A stretch of 64,000 bases of DNA from Spirogloea muscicola. Its lineage: Eukaryota; Streptophyta; Zygnematophyceae; Spirogloeales; Spirogloeaceae. The stretch covers positions 75,549 through 139,548 of the forward strand of contig WELB01000226.1 in assembly GCA_009602725.1 (NCBI GenBank). The letters run 5' to 3'. The translations under genes and the position numbers were made by a program. Shown here one piece after another: positions 53,989-64,000 of the stretch. The notes under the pieces are model-generated. The model saw only the letters and a program-made list of their open reading frames with translations. It was not told where the DNA came from and searched no databases. How positions within the stretch are numbered: position 1 is the first letter of the stretch; each line of letters begins with the position of its first letter.

Positions 53989-55309
53989 TCACGTGGACAG
54001 GATGGTGACCCATACGAGCTCCACCATGTCCACCCACAGGAGGCGCTGCTCAAGCGGGATCACGCCGTAGGTGATGACGTGCGCAAACGGCCATAGCTTC
54101 CAACCAGCCTGCGATGGAGCAGGTGGCAACTATTATCACGCGGTGGCCCATGGACGACCTGGAGTGCAATATAATTTTTGCCTTGTATCTCTAAGAGTAT
54201 AAGGGGGTTGTATCAACAGCATCAGCGTGCAATAACACTATGAAACCACCAACTTCTATGGCGCCGTCTCAATCGCGTGCGCAGCAAGAACGAAGTCTGG
54301 CAGCCAAGGCCGGCATACGGCGGCCGGGCGAGGCGGAGCGAGGCGCAAAGTCACTCACAACCAGCATAGGCAGGAAGGTGGCCTTGAGCTCTCGCGCTGT
54401 GCTCGCCGGCGGCTCGAGCCGCAGCGAGGCGAGCACGACAAAGTAGATGCTGTTCCAGATGCCCGACCAGACTGTCTGGTCGAACGCCACCTTCACGGGG
54501 ACCACCCACCAGTCCTTGAAAGGGAACAGCCACTGCAGCGCCGACAGAGCGGATCGGATGGTTGGATCAGTCGGCGTTATTGTCGGGCTGCACGCAGCGA
54601 TGCCATGTGGATCGGTGCTCGCGTGTGAGCCGAGGGCCACAGTCAGGGCAGAGTGAGGACGGCCAGCTCGAGGAATTCTCTCACGCTCGAACCGCCCTCA
54701 GGAGCAGCAGGCCGAGGCAGCGAGGCCCTGGCGGTGATCCTGGCCACCGCAGAGGAGCGGGGGTCGTCGGAGGCGTACCTCGCAAAAGTGGTAGTAGAAG
54801 TGCGAGAGGGAGCCGTGGAGGCAGAAGCCGACGAGGCCCGAGCGCAGCATGCGCACGCGGTCGAACGCCAGCAGCGGCCGGCCCTCCACGCACTGCACCG
54901 CGCCACACGGCCGGGTCGTCGTCGACCAGGTCAGCCTGGAGAATCGGGTCTCGTGGGGCTCGAACCATCGAGCGAGCCCGAGCTCGCGCACTGAGTGGCC
55001 ACTTGAGTCGCCGTGTGCTCCTAACGCTTTTCTGGCCTTGCACTGACCATGCAGCTCAAGCTGCAGCAAATCATGATCATTCTTTTCCTCTGGACTGGCC
55101 GACCACAGCCATCGCCTTGCTTGCGAGCGCGCGGGGCCGGCGGCGGCGCCGGGACGGCGGCGGCAGCCCACCTGGGCGCACCAGTCGCCGAGCGCGTACA
55201 CGGCGCCGCTGATCATCATCTTGGCCAGCACCGGGTTGGTGGCCAGCATCGCCTCGTAGCCGTGCCAGTTGTCGCCCGGCGCGCGGCTCAGCACGTCCAG
55301 CACCGTCAT
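53989..55309 (-). CDS. Mpv17/PMP22 family membrane protein
   Basis: Exons on the minus strand, 55309-55172, 54892-54779, 54532-54359 and 54108-53989, give 181 residues, the normal family size. Landmarks: WHGYEAMLATNPVLAKMMIS with GAVYALGDWCAQ; RMLRSGLVGFCLHGSLSHFY; PVKVAFDQTVWSGIWNSIYF; and the signature AGWKLWPFAHVITYGVIP with EQRLLWVDMVELVWVTILS. Four membrane spans are expected. Family members sit in inner mitochondrial, peroxisomal or plastid membranes; nothing here decides which. The start at 55309 is the first Met of the conserved part. The exon could begin at the AG just upstream, with a further 5' exon. The first intron contains a SINE-like copy at 54988-55115. Confidence 0.92.
54988..55115 (+). 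repeat. Hairpin-tail repeat inside an Mpv17 intron
   Basis: CTTGAGTCGCCGTGTGCTCC, TAACGCTTTTCTGGCC, then a 45-base interruption, and GGACTGGCCGACCACAGCCA, CGCC. It matches the copy at 5531-5632 and lies between exons 1 and 2 of the Mpv17 gene. Confidence 0.65.
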
Positions 55310-55624
55310 CGTCTGCAAGCGCGCCCGGCAGCGCACACCGCCGCCGCGCTCAGCTGCCGTGCGGCCTTCGCCGTGCCGGCCCACCTCGTCGCCGGCGGCG
55401 GCGGCAGCGGCGGCGGCGGCGGCGGAAGGTTGGCGTCCATGGGCCCGCCGCCGGCATGCAGGCGTGCTCCCCCCGCGCCGAGGGACGGCCTTGGCAGCTG
55501 CAGAGTGCCTGCCTCGCTTCAAGCCGCGTCTCAGGCAGGCCCTCTCTTTGTGCTGAACTCAGGACTGCGGCGCGCGCATCCTGGAAGGCTGCCGCACCGA
55601 CGGAGAGGGCGGCAGCGGCAGCGA

Positions 55625-55655
<31 letters not shown>

Positions 55656-57047
55656 GGCGGGGGCGGAGCAACTTCTCCCGCCGTGGCCGGTTGACCGGGT
55701 TATCCGGCGGGGGCCTCATCCGGGTCAGAGTTGGAATACCGAATCCAGGAATCCACACTTCTCTGCTGCTGGCTACCTTGGTGCCGGGTTTTCGAGAGGC
55801 GGAATTCTTGACCACAGGGCTGACCCGGTTAGCCCGCCTCGGACCACTCCCCGGTCAGCACCCCGACGAGATAGCGAATCCCGTTTATCCGCGTGACGAA
55901 AAAGCAGACGAACCTCGCGCAGCGCAGAGGGTAGCTGAGAGACGGCCGCCATCGTTAAATAAGCCGCTGAAAAGCTGGAAGCCAACGACATTATCTCCTT
56001 CGCCAGACATAACGGCCTGCGCAGAATCTAGGATGCTCCTAACTCAATGATGGCGAGGCGCTCTGGCACATGGGATGCCAGGTATCTCTCCCAAGTCGTC
56101 TCCAATAAAGTCGACAGTGAAGTCGAAGACCATTTGCCCAACTAATGCGCCTCTTCATGGAGTCACCATCAGTGTAACAATGTCCTGGCAAAGAAGCCTA
56201 TTCAACACTTCACTGCATAATCGTGTTCCATTCCCCATCGAAGAGCGCTACTTTGAGCAGCACCCGTTAGGCTTCCCATCGTTACATATGCATTTAACGT
56301 CCCTTTGGAGGACCAGAGTTGTAATCACAGGCGGGCGCTTGGCCGTGCGCCACTTTGCGCATCTTTCGCAGCCTTTGCATAGCGGTCTCGGAGCACGCGC
56401 CGCATGATTTTGTTCGTGGCCGTCCTCGGAAGACTCGGCGCCACAGCCACGTGTTGCACCTATTAGACCAACATAAGAGCTCCCGCTTCAAGCTTCACAA
56501 TAGCTAATAAGCTTCCACTTGCCAGAAGCACACTACACACGCTACCATTGATGCTGATTAGCAACAATTTTAAGGTCATGGAATTACATTTCTACAGTTT
56601 ACCTTAAAAAGGGGATTCAGCTTTTTCTGTAGGGCAGTCGTAAAAGCTTTCACTAGTGCCGACTCTCCAGCCTTCGACCCCTCCTTGAGCACAGCCACAA
56701 CAAGGAGCTGCTCTGGACCGCCCCCCAGTGGCGGTAGCCCNCCCCCCCCCCCCCCCCCCCCCACCCGCGCCGTCGATCCGTCAGGAGCGGCGGTCGCCGC
56801 GAGATCCGGCGCCGGTGGACGCAGTATGGCCGATCTTCCGTCAGTCTGGTTGCCTGGTGCTGCCTGGCTTGCGTTGCGGCGATCTCCTCCATAGCATTCA
56901 TGCCTGCAGTCTGCGGCTGTCGCTGCTTGGGACCCCGGTCATGACGTCCTGAGGCCGCTGCATTGCCAGTCACGACTTGTCCCCGCCGGAGTGCGCGACA
57001 CTTCGGCGGTGCCTGTTGCTGACGCGCCGGCCGTCGCCGCTCGCGCA
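55310..57047. other. Region between divergent Mpv17 and GT61 genes
   Basis: GC-rich near both gene starts and AT-rich in the middle (56050-56640). No gene was recognised; the long frames are compositional. A poly-C run with an N lies at 56738-56762. Promoters of both genes are expected here. Confidence 0.4.
56738..56762 (+). repeat. Poly-C run with an N
   Basis: C3-N-C21, probably a sequencing slip point whose true length is unknown. Confidence 0.8.
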
Positions 57048-60000
57048 ATGCAGGTCCTCACCTGCATCCTGACGGCGCTGTTTGTGCTGGGAGTGGAGAG
57101 GCTGTGGCCCGTCATGGGCCCCCAGGCCGAGCTCCTCGGCCGCGCTGCGAGCAGCCTCAAGATCCACCCCCCCGGGCACAGGCTGCAGGTCTGATCTGCG
57201 CTCCTCTCCTCCACCCCCGCTCTGAGCTTGCACGCGATGCAATGCCCGCTGCACACGGGGCTCCCTGCCACCCCACTGGAGCAGAGCGCCATGACGGGCT
57301 CATCGGTACACATCCCATGTTCCTGTCGCACCCTCGATGCGAGGCCTTGTCTTGAGGTGTTGCCCCCGCCGCCACAGTGTTTGCTGGGCTTCAGTCGGCC
57401 ATCGAGCTGACTGCATGGGTCTGCAGGCGATTGACGCTGGCCACGTGTTGTCTTTCTTGAGGGCGTGTGAGATGCGCTCTCGCACTCTTGGCTACTACCG
57501 TGTCGCTGCCATGCCGGGAAGCCTGCTTTCCTCCGATCAGTGCAGCGCGCCGGAGCTGGCTGACAAGCACTCACGTTCTGCACGATGTGCATGTGTGTGC
57601 TTGGCCGAGTGAAGGACCCGACGGAGCTGGTGATCAACCGCCTCGTGGAGAGGCAGGCCAAGAGGTTGGGGGGCAGACCCCACGATCCCGAGATCGCGCC
57701 GGAGTTCAGCGAGGCCGTTGCAGAGGCCCTGGCGAAGATTGCCGCCGATGCCACGCCTCTTGTCACAAAGCGGATGTGGCTGGCCGCAGTGAATATCGTG
57801 AAGCAGGACAGGTGTGTGGATGCCTGAAAGCTCATGGGAAGGTCGTCCCCCCCCCCAGTAGCTCATCGAACAACAAATGCAGCTCCCAAGTGTCAAGCTG
57901 ACTCTCCATGTTCGCCCTCTTCGATGGATCCGTGAAGAATCTTGCTTCAAAGTGTTGCATTGCAGGGAAGAGGCGGAGTCGGCAATGAGGCAGCTGGAGA
58001 AGCTCACGGGTCCCAATGACTACTCAATATTACCTGGGACGAGGCTCGTAGAGAGTCACACGGGGTGGAAGTCGCTGGATATTGAGATAGAGAAGAAGGA
58101 ACTGACGAACATTGTCCTCCATCGAAACTACTACATGATGGACAGGAGCGCAGAGAAACCGAACCCAAAAGGTCAGTGTCCGTGTCCCAGGCACCTGAAA
58201 GGAGCTGCTGTGCCGCGCAGATATTGGAGCACATAGTCAAGCCGGAGCTTATGGTTTGAAGACTTGCATCACAATCTGTAGTTGAGTAGTGGCTCCATGT
58301 TGTGCTGATTGTCAGTCCAACTGTGTCTCAACCGGCACGCTCGCGGCCGACTGACTAGATTGACAGGTTGTCGGACTTGGTCTGATGGGTATGTGGTCCC
58401 TACAGTGTCTCACGCGGGCAGTCGTTTACCGCAGAGAATTGTGAGGCTCTGGAGTGCCCCAACTTTGGAAGATGCGTCCGAGAGCGGCAGATGGTGAATG
58501 GAATGTGCAGGTCGGTCAAGCTGATCTTGACCTGACTATCCAGCTTGACTCGCTCGCTGGTGCCGATGCTTGGGCAGGGTGGTCGGTCCACACGCGTGGG
58601 GTTGCGTAAGGCTAGGGAGAGTAGGCGGTGTAAGCCCCACAGGGGTGTCTGACTGGACCTGCCAAGACTGTGCCGATCACATCATGCCTCTTCGATGTCA
58701 CCACACGCAGGCGCTCTGACTCCAAGCATCTTGACAAGTGCAGAAACCCCGAGCTCTTTGAGTCAAACTGGAAAGGGGAGCCACCTCTCAACAAACCGCC
58801 CAGGGCCGAGGACGAGCGAGTGTACCAGCCAGACTACGAGGGCAACAACTTCGTGATGGAGAATGTGTACATCAATCACAAGGGCCAGGTCTTCAACGCC
58901 ACGCACCACTTCATGGCGGGCGGTTGCAGCGCGAGTGACCACTTCCACCACACGAGCGCGACCAAGGTCTACCAATTCAAGACCCTGGTCAACCTCATCT
59001 CTGTCACGAGCAAAAACTTTTATCATGCAGGTAAGGCAGCTGCCAAGTCATGATGAGCACCTTCATCGGGGAGGGACTCGCATGGCACGTGCATGCATCT
59101 GTGTTGCACACGATTACAATTTCAGACGGCATGAATGTCGGACCTCTCCTTGCGGTCCAACTTTTGTCTGGCTGTGCACGCACTTGGCTGGTCAGAACGG
59201 CCGCTCTTCAGTATTTTTACCCCCAACTGGAAATCCTGTCACCAGCCTATGAAGTGTTCATGTGTGCAGTCAGTGAGTCGGTGATCGAGCTCGTGACAGT
59301 CCACCCGCTGTTGCAAGCCTACCCAACGATCCCAGTTGCCTTCCACATCAAGCAGGTGTGACATGCACTGCGTGTATCTGCATTCAGTCGCTTGATGAAG
59401 GAGGTCGTTCGTCCTCGGTTCCATGTGATCAAGTGTAGGATTTGTGTGGAGGTGCTTGAGATCCTAAGGCTGGGGACACGGGCGTGGGCTGGCTGGAATT
59501 GTTGAGCAGGACGTGACAGAGCCCCTCTCTGAATGGCTAGACGTTCTGGGTTACCCGGAAGGAAAGCTCAATGCCTACTACCTCGCAGGCAGCACTGGTA
59601 CCGTCTCATCCATGCATCATGATTGTGGGCCGCGTGGAGCTCTACCCTCGCCTTTCACTCCTGCAGCATTGCCTTAGTCTTGAGCAGTTGACTTCTGCAT
59701 ACACAGGGGCTTAGGTCGGCTTGATCCCTTATATGGCCTGTCAATGCCCTTTTCGCTCTACCAGGGATTTTCTTCGCGGAGAAGCTCATCATGCCTGGCC
59801 GATGTCTTTGCGGACGCCCAAGTGGCAGTGTGCTGAAGGTACGTCATTGCTGCTTGAGCAATTGTGCTCGTTACGATGCCTTTCTGGAGGACGAAAGCGT
59901 GTCTGCAGTGGATGCTTACACTCCTTCCTTGGCAGCTCTTCCAGGGCATTAATCACACCTGCATCGAGGTCCAGACGTTACATTGTGGTGTCCTATGTTG

Positions 60001-60856
60001 TCCAGCAGACTGATATGGCAAAGTAGCCGTGAGAGGGAGGTTGATGTTGCTGAAGACATAAATGTTGTCTCACATCTGTGGTAGCTCGTCACCCGCAGGC
60101 TTTGCGAGACCAGTTCCTGAAAATCCCGATGGAGCCACTGGAGCAGAGCTCAGGAAAGAAGCAGCCGCTTGGCAAGATTGTATTCTACAGGCGGGAGAGC
60201 TCGCTGTGGAGAGCTGTCAATCAGGTCACCTTGCATGAGCACGAGCTCGAGCACGGCACCTCTGCATCACCAAACGCATGTGGATTGCCATGGAGTCACT
60301 TGCAGGGCAGCAGAGTAACGCAGGGTCGTGGGTGGTGCTGCAGGAGGCTACCATCCTTGCAAAGCTGAAGAAAAAGTACGGGCAGGACAAGGTCGTCACG
60401 TTCTATGGAACAGAACCTCTGTCGGAGTTGCGTGCTATGCTCTCCTATGCAGTCCTCCTGATGGGTCCGCATGGGGCAGGGCTCACCAACATGGTAAGCT
60501 CGGCCGCCCACTTTAGCTGCATTCAACTTTCCTCCTCTCGACGCCAAGTGCAGGTCCCTGATCAGTCATCCGACCCTTCTGGCTTGGCCTACTGATCGTG
60601 ACGCGTGTATGCATGCGTCCCACTGCAGGTCCACATGAGAGAGGGTACGAGTGTCCTGGAGCTGCGAGCCAGCAATTATGTCAATGTCCGGTACCACTAC
60701 CTCGCAGACTCTGTCCACATGCCCTTTTACATGGTCGCCGGGGCTGGGGACATGCGGAGTGCAATTGACATTGATGTGAGCGAGGTGATGAGCGTCGTGA
60801 ACATGGCTCTCCCCGAGTCTTGGAGGGCTTACTATGGCACCAGCGGTATGCGATGA
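57048..60856 (+). CDS. GT61-family glycosyltransferase, type II membrane protein
   Basis: Exons 57048-57188, 57427-57466, 57610-57811, 57966-58171, 58435-58510, 58711-59030, 59126-59355, 59510-59597, 59765-59838, 60099-60224, about 60285-60493 and 60629-60856 give about 645 residues. The first exon encodes a signal anchor (MQVLTCILTALFVLGVERLW); an upstream in-frame Met at 56991 is an alternative start. A helical stalk (DPTELVINRLVERQAKR) leads to a Cys-rich piece (NCEALECPNFGRC). The catalytic domain has NVYINHKGQVFN, KNFYHA, FYPQLEILSP, GIFFAEKLIMPGRC, KIVFYRRES, the diagnostic GPHGAGLTNM, and VLELRASNYVNVRYHYLADS. GT61 enzymes (plant xylosyl/arabinosyltransferases, EOGT) add pentoses or GlcNAc in the Golgi or ER; the donor here is not predictable. 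The acceptor of the exon near 60285 is unresolved. Confidence 0.9.
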
Positions 60857-61629
60857 CCTCGCGTCGCCCTCACTGTCTGCAGTGACTGGGCCTCAGCGCA
60901 TGTGTCTGTTGCCATCCTGCCGAGAGTGGCGATAGAGAACGCCCTCTTGGCAGTGGTGACGCATAGGGCTCAGAGCGTCCAGCATGATCTCAGTGTTTGT
61001 CCAATGAGTCTGTCCACTAGAACACTGCTACCTCGGACACATACCGACTGCTTGCTGATTCATTAGCCCCTACGGCTGATTCCTTGTCGATGTGGAGCTG
61101 GCACTTTTGCCCTTCCGACGACTGTGATCAAGAGGCCGCTCGTCTTGCCACTCCAGCCGCAGCTAGTGCCTCGGAGCCGACCTGTGGGCAACCATGCTTG
61201 CACTGGTGGGGCTGAATGAAACTGGGTGTGTGCGGTGGTCAGAGCGAGGTGCACCCCCAAGTGGAGGGCGCCGAGCAGAGCCGCCGGTGGCTGCATGTTT
61301 GCATCATGTTGAGCGCATGCCCCGCGGTAGCCAGGAGGCTGGGGTGTGGGCTTTGGGAGGGTGTTTGTGCTCCGGCCACTGGCAATGGAAAGCAAGAGGA
61401 TGTCTTGGGCACTCGCGGTGAGTAGGGTAGGGCAAGGTTGGGGGTCAGTCAATCCCATTGTTTCTTTGTATGTGACGACTCCTGTCCAGCTTCTAGTCTC
61501 TCTTCTTTGCGACTGTTGCCTAGAAGTCATTGGGCACCAATTCGTGGTAGCCCTTTGCGCAGCTGCGTGGAGTACGCTTGCAGGCCCCTTCTTCAGACCT
61601 TGTGCAGATCATATTCTTCGGCCCTCTCA
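60857..61629. other. Intergenic, nothing recognised
   Basis: Presumed 3' region of the GT61 gene; no coding signal. Confidence 0.4.
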
Positions 61630-61895
61630 GACCTTGTTCATTCCTGTCGGGCTGGCCTCTCACAGCCATCGCCCCCATTGGAGGGGTTCAAGTTCCACCA
61701 ATGCCCCCAGACCTTGTCTACTCCTTTCAGGCCGTACTCAGGCCGTGCAGTGGCTCCTCTCTATGGGGGCAATTTCCGTTTGGGCTGGCCCCTCCCGACC
61801 TTGTCCCTACTTTCGGGCTGGCCTCTCACAGCCACCAGTCAATCTGGAGTCGCTGTTCTTTGGGCTGGCCTCTCACAGCCATAGACTCCATTTGC
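61630..61895 (+). repeat. Run of four hairpin-tail copies
   Basis: Hairpins occur near 61648 (CGGGCTGGCCTCTCACAGCC), 61779, 61817 (CGGGCTGGCCTCTCACAGCC) and 61860 (TGGGCTGGCCTCTCACAGCC), mixed with CAGACCTTGTTCATTCC-type leads. It is the densest array of this motif in the window. Confidence 0.7.
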
Positions 61896-62126
61896 AAGCC
61901 ATACGTGCGGCGTCTGCACGTGGTCGCCACCCCCCGGGGCGGTGGGCCTCGTCTGCTCCTGGACGTGGTACTGATCGACGTATACAAGGCTGGCGCACCC
62001 ACAGCAATCGTATCTGGCTGGGCCACGTCCAGCGCGGAGCGCAAGAAGGAGCGGCACTACCAGGATCATCCCCGAGGGACCCATCTTTATCCGTGTGCCA
62101 TCTACGGAGGCTACGGCGTAAAATGA
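61896..62126 (+). mobile_element. LINE 3' fragment E, a diverged lineage
   Basis: One open frame encodes YVRRLHVVATPRGGG, RLLLDVVLIDVYKAG, a SGWATSSAERKKERHYQDHP block and LYPCAIYGGYGV. It aligns by eye with the REL-like part of fragment D (VATLQAGG, RLLLDVVTTDAY, KELKYADHP, FFPLAIDTHGA) but is distant. Flanking LINE sequence is missing. Confidence 0.6.
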
Positions 62127-62265
62127 TCCTCCCTGATCCAGCATCTGGCCCGGCTGGTTGATGCGCGTCGTCGAAGTCGGGGGGGCAGCTTCAGCATTGA
62201 GAAGAGAGCATTGGGCCACTTTAGCATTCCGCGGGCCTTAGTTGCAAATTATAGAATGGGCTCTC

Positions 62266-62542
62266 GCTTAGTTTGCAGCGCTCGCAAGCATTGGCTCTTC
62301 ATCAACGTGCAGGGCGCGCTCTAAGTCAGGCCTCCGGCTTTTGAGGCGGCGCTCCAGCTCCCCAAGTTAGCTTGTCGGATTTGTTTGTGCTCTCCCGTGA
62401 GTACTAATGTCGCCATAGGCACCTTAGGTTTAGGTCTCCGAATCATGTAGCCTTGTTTAGTTTGCACTCGCCTCTGCTTGAACAATGTATTGGCTTGAAT
62501 TGGCCTCCCTATCATTTCATGCGCCCCGCGCGCCTTCTCTCG
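62266..62542 (+). repeat. ~275-bp dispersed repeat, copy 2
   Basis: Nearly identical to 20879-21155 from GCTTAGTTTGCAGCGCTCG to CCCCGCGCGCCTTCTCTC, 41 kb apart. Noncoding. Confidence 0.85.
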
Positions 62543-62599
62543 TTTGGAGGAACTTGGTTTTCCACAGGTAGAAAGTGCTCGCCCATTGAGGATAGGGGC

Positions 62600-63338
62600 T
62601 GGAACAGCGACCCATTGTCTGCTGGGCCTTCCCCCGCCCTGCTGGGCGTGCTGCAGTGTGAATGTGAAGAGCGGTCGACGGACCCGGCGGAGCTGGCGGC
62701 GCACATCCTCCGCTGCGCCACAGGAGGCGAACGCACAGCTGCACACGATCTCCTGCGCGACGCAATGTTCGGCGTCTTTCAGGAGGCCGGCTACACGGTG
62801 GCCATGGAGAACTCCTGTTATGCCAATCCTCGAGAGGGCCGACGGCCTCCACACGCGCCGTGTCGACCTGGTGGCGTCAACGCTGGGCGGCGACGCGCGC
62901 ATCATCGCCGACGTGGTCACCACTGATGTGGTCGACCGCTCCAACCCGGGGCTCTCTGCCTCGCGGGCTGGCCACGCTGCGGCGAAGGCCGCTCGCTGCA
63001 AGGCGGCCAAACGCGCCGACCACCCGGCCACAGATGAACTCGTGCCCCTGGCTGTGGACGTGCACGGGGCTCTTGGGTCCCAGTGGCTCGACCTGCTGGC
63101 CAGGCTTGCGCGGCGCGCTGTGTCCCGTAGGCGCGGCGAGCCGGCTGACTTCAACGCAGCTGGCTGGTGGGCTCAGGTATATCGTATGAGGTTGTCAGTA
63201 TCCCTCCAGCGGTCCATGGCCCACGCTCTGCATCTGCGTGCTGGCCGTGCTCTCGCTGCTACCTCCGGCTTTCGTCAGGGGGATTGTTTCCCGGCAGCTA
63301 GTCTGTCGGATCTGAGGCTACTCACTCGTACCTACTGA
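62600..63338 (+). mobile_element. LINE 3' fragment F with CCHC motif and REL-like domain
   Basis: An upstream frame encodes LQCECEERSTDPAELAAHIL and RC (a C-x-C ... H-x3-C zinc motif), then HDLLRDAMFGVFQEAGYTVA. After a frame change near 62830 it continues ERADGLHTRRVDLVAS, DVVTTDVVDRSN, GHAAAKAARCKAAKRADHP, ELVPLAVDVHGALGSQWLDL, VYRMRLSVSLQRSMAHAL and LLTRTY, stopping at 63338. A CCHC finger followed by a PD-(D/E)XK-like domain is the C-terminal layout of REL-endonuclease LINEs, and of Dualen/RandI elements known from green algae. No reverse transcriptase is present here. Confidence 0.7.
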
Positions 63339-63375
63339 GTGATCCATCCTCCCCCTGTCCTTTGGGTCTTGTGTC

Positions 63376-63767
63376 CTGCTACCGTATGCGATTGTCTATG
63401 TCCCTGCAGCGCTCCCAAGCGCTTGCTTTGCACCGCCGCGCTGGTCGCGCCCTTGCAGCAGCCTCTGGCTTGCGCAGCGGGGTTGATCTTCCTCCCCTTA
63501 GCTCATCTGACTTCCTACTGCTGACACGGGGGTATTGAGGGCGCCCTGTCTGCCTAGCCTTTGGCTCCGTCATGAACACCTGTATGCATCTGGCTGGCAT
63601 TTCACAGCCGACTCTTTCATATCAGCAGCCGCTTTCTCTGTTCTGACGTAGCATCTTCCGGCCCCTTGGTAGCTGCTAATCGCCCCTCCAAACCTTTGTC
63701 GATTCCTTTTGGGCTGGCTTTTCGCAGCCCTTGCCCCCATTGGGAGTGCCACTTCTTCTTCTGGAAA
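63376..63767 (+). mobile_element. LINE 3' fragment G with subfamily 2 tail
   Basis: The frame gives YRMRLSMSLQRSQALALHRR, AGRALAAASGLRSG, SSSDFLLLTRGY and a stop at 63536-63538. The tail has TCCGGCCCCTTGGTAGCTGC, GGGCTGGCTTTTCGCAGCCC and CCCCCATTGGGAGTGCCAC. It lies directly behind fragment F and belongs to another lineage. Confidence 0.65.
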
Positions 63768-63832
63768 GCCAGCCCAAAAAAGACTGAACAAAGTACGAGA
63801 AGGGGGCCAGGGGAAGCGCTAAGAAAACAGGG
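63768..63832 (-). repeat. Reversed subfamily 1 LINE tail
   Basis: AAAGCCAGCCCAAAAAAG, ACAAAGTACGAGAAGGGGGC and CAGGGGAAGCGCTAAGAAAA are the reverse complement of the tail at 15968-16062. It meets the subfamily 2 tail of fragment G head on. Confidence 0.75.
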
Positions 63833-63930
63833 GGCAGAGTCCGAGACGAGACGAGAGCTCGCCGCCGAAGCTGCCGTTCCTGGTCGACGTGCTGCGGCCG
63901 CAGCTGCGCTGCCCTCAGCAGCCGCCGCCG

Positions 63931-63962
<32 letters not shown>

Positions 63963-64000
63963 NCCGGCGGCGGCGCAGCCTGCGGGCCGGCCGCTCTCCT
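63833..64000. other. GC-rich window end
   Basis: Low-complexity GCC-rich sequence with an N at 63963. A gene may begin beyond the window, but nothing can be supported. Confidence 0.35.

Noticed and set aside
55560-55930. Frames in the Mpv17-GT61 interval
   Set aside because: They are Arg/Ala-rich compositional frames with no motif or splice support.

Overview
The window reads as nuclear DNA of a green plant lineage, most likely a green alga. It is GC-rich in first exons and promoters and closer to balanced in introns and spacers. Genes carry many short GT-AG introns plus a few GC-AG ones. The gene set includes a hydroxyproline-rich wall-type protein with an Ole e 1-like domain, a plant-type U2AF large subunit, a CDKD-type CDK-activating kinase, and DUF2358 and DUF3685-like proteins of the plastid/cyanobacterial sort. 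A short TTTAGGG-type telomere-like motif is present. Species cannot be named from this. Unresolved runs of N lie at 12043-12316, 28796-29684 and 42091-42930, with single Ns at 49897, 56741 and 63963.

Layout. 1-7.5 kb: a secreted Pro-rich, Cys/Trp-repeat protein (+), then a cluster of short dispersed repeats. 7.5-12 kb: a secreted A1 aspartyl protease (-). 12.3-21.2 kb: a repeat-dense block with 5'-truncated LINE fragments, a broken Ty3/gypsy element nested with LINE insertions, short LTR-like units, and a second ~275-bp repeat family. 21.5-25.6 kb: a predicted saposin-like protein with a His-Gly-Pro repeat (+). 27-28.8 kb: a DUF3685-like gene (-), divergent from U2AF65 (29.7-35.5 kb, +). 35.7-38.2 kb: mitochondrial ribosomal protein mL45-like (-). 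39.6-42.0 kb: TMEM184/LAZ1 family (-), divergent from a large RING-finger protein (42.9-46.8 kb, +). 47.5-48.7 kb: DUF2358 (-), head to head with CDKD (48.7-49.9 kb, +), whose start codon overlaps it. CDKD stops at a single N inside the kinase domain, and an unidentified low-complexity coding region follows. 54-55.3 kb: Mpv17/PMP22 (-). 57-60.9 kb: a GT61-family glycosyltransferase (+). 60.9-64 kb: more LINE and short-repeat copies.

The genes are single-copy housekeeping or secretory genes in no evident operon or pathway cluster. The strongest unexplained signal is the mobile DNA. At least two LINE subfamilies, recognised by a C-terminal CCHC plus restriction-endonuclease-like (REL) domain, share a hairpin-bearing 3' tail with many short copies that have no coding part. 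This resembles a LINE with parasitic SINE-like passengers. Exon structures were worked out by hand from splice motifs, frame continuity and family resemblance; no alignment or search was run.
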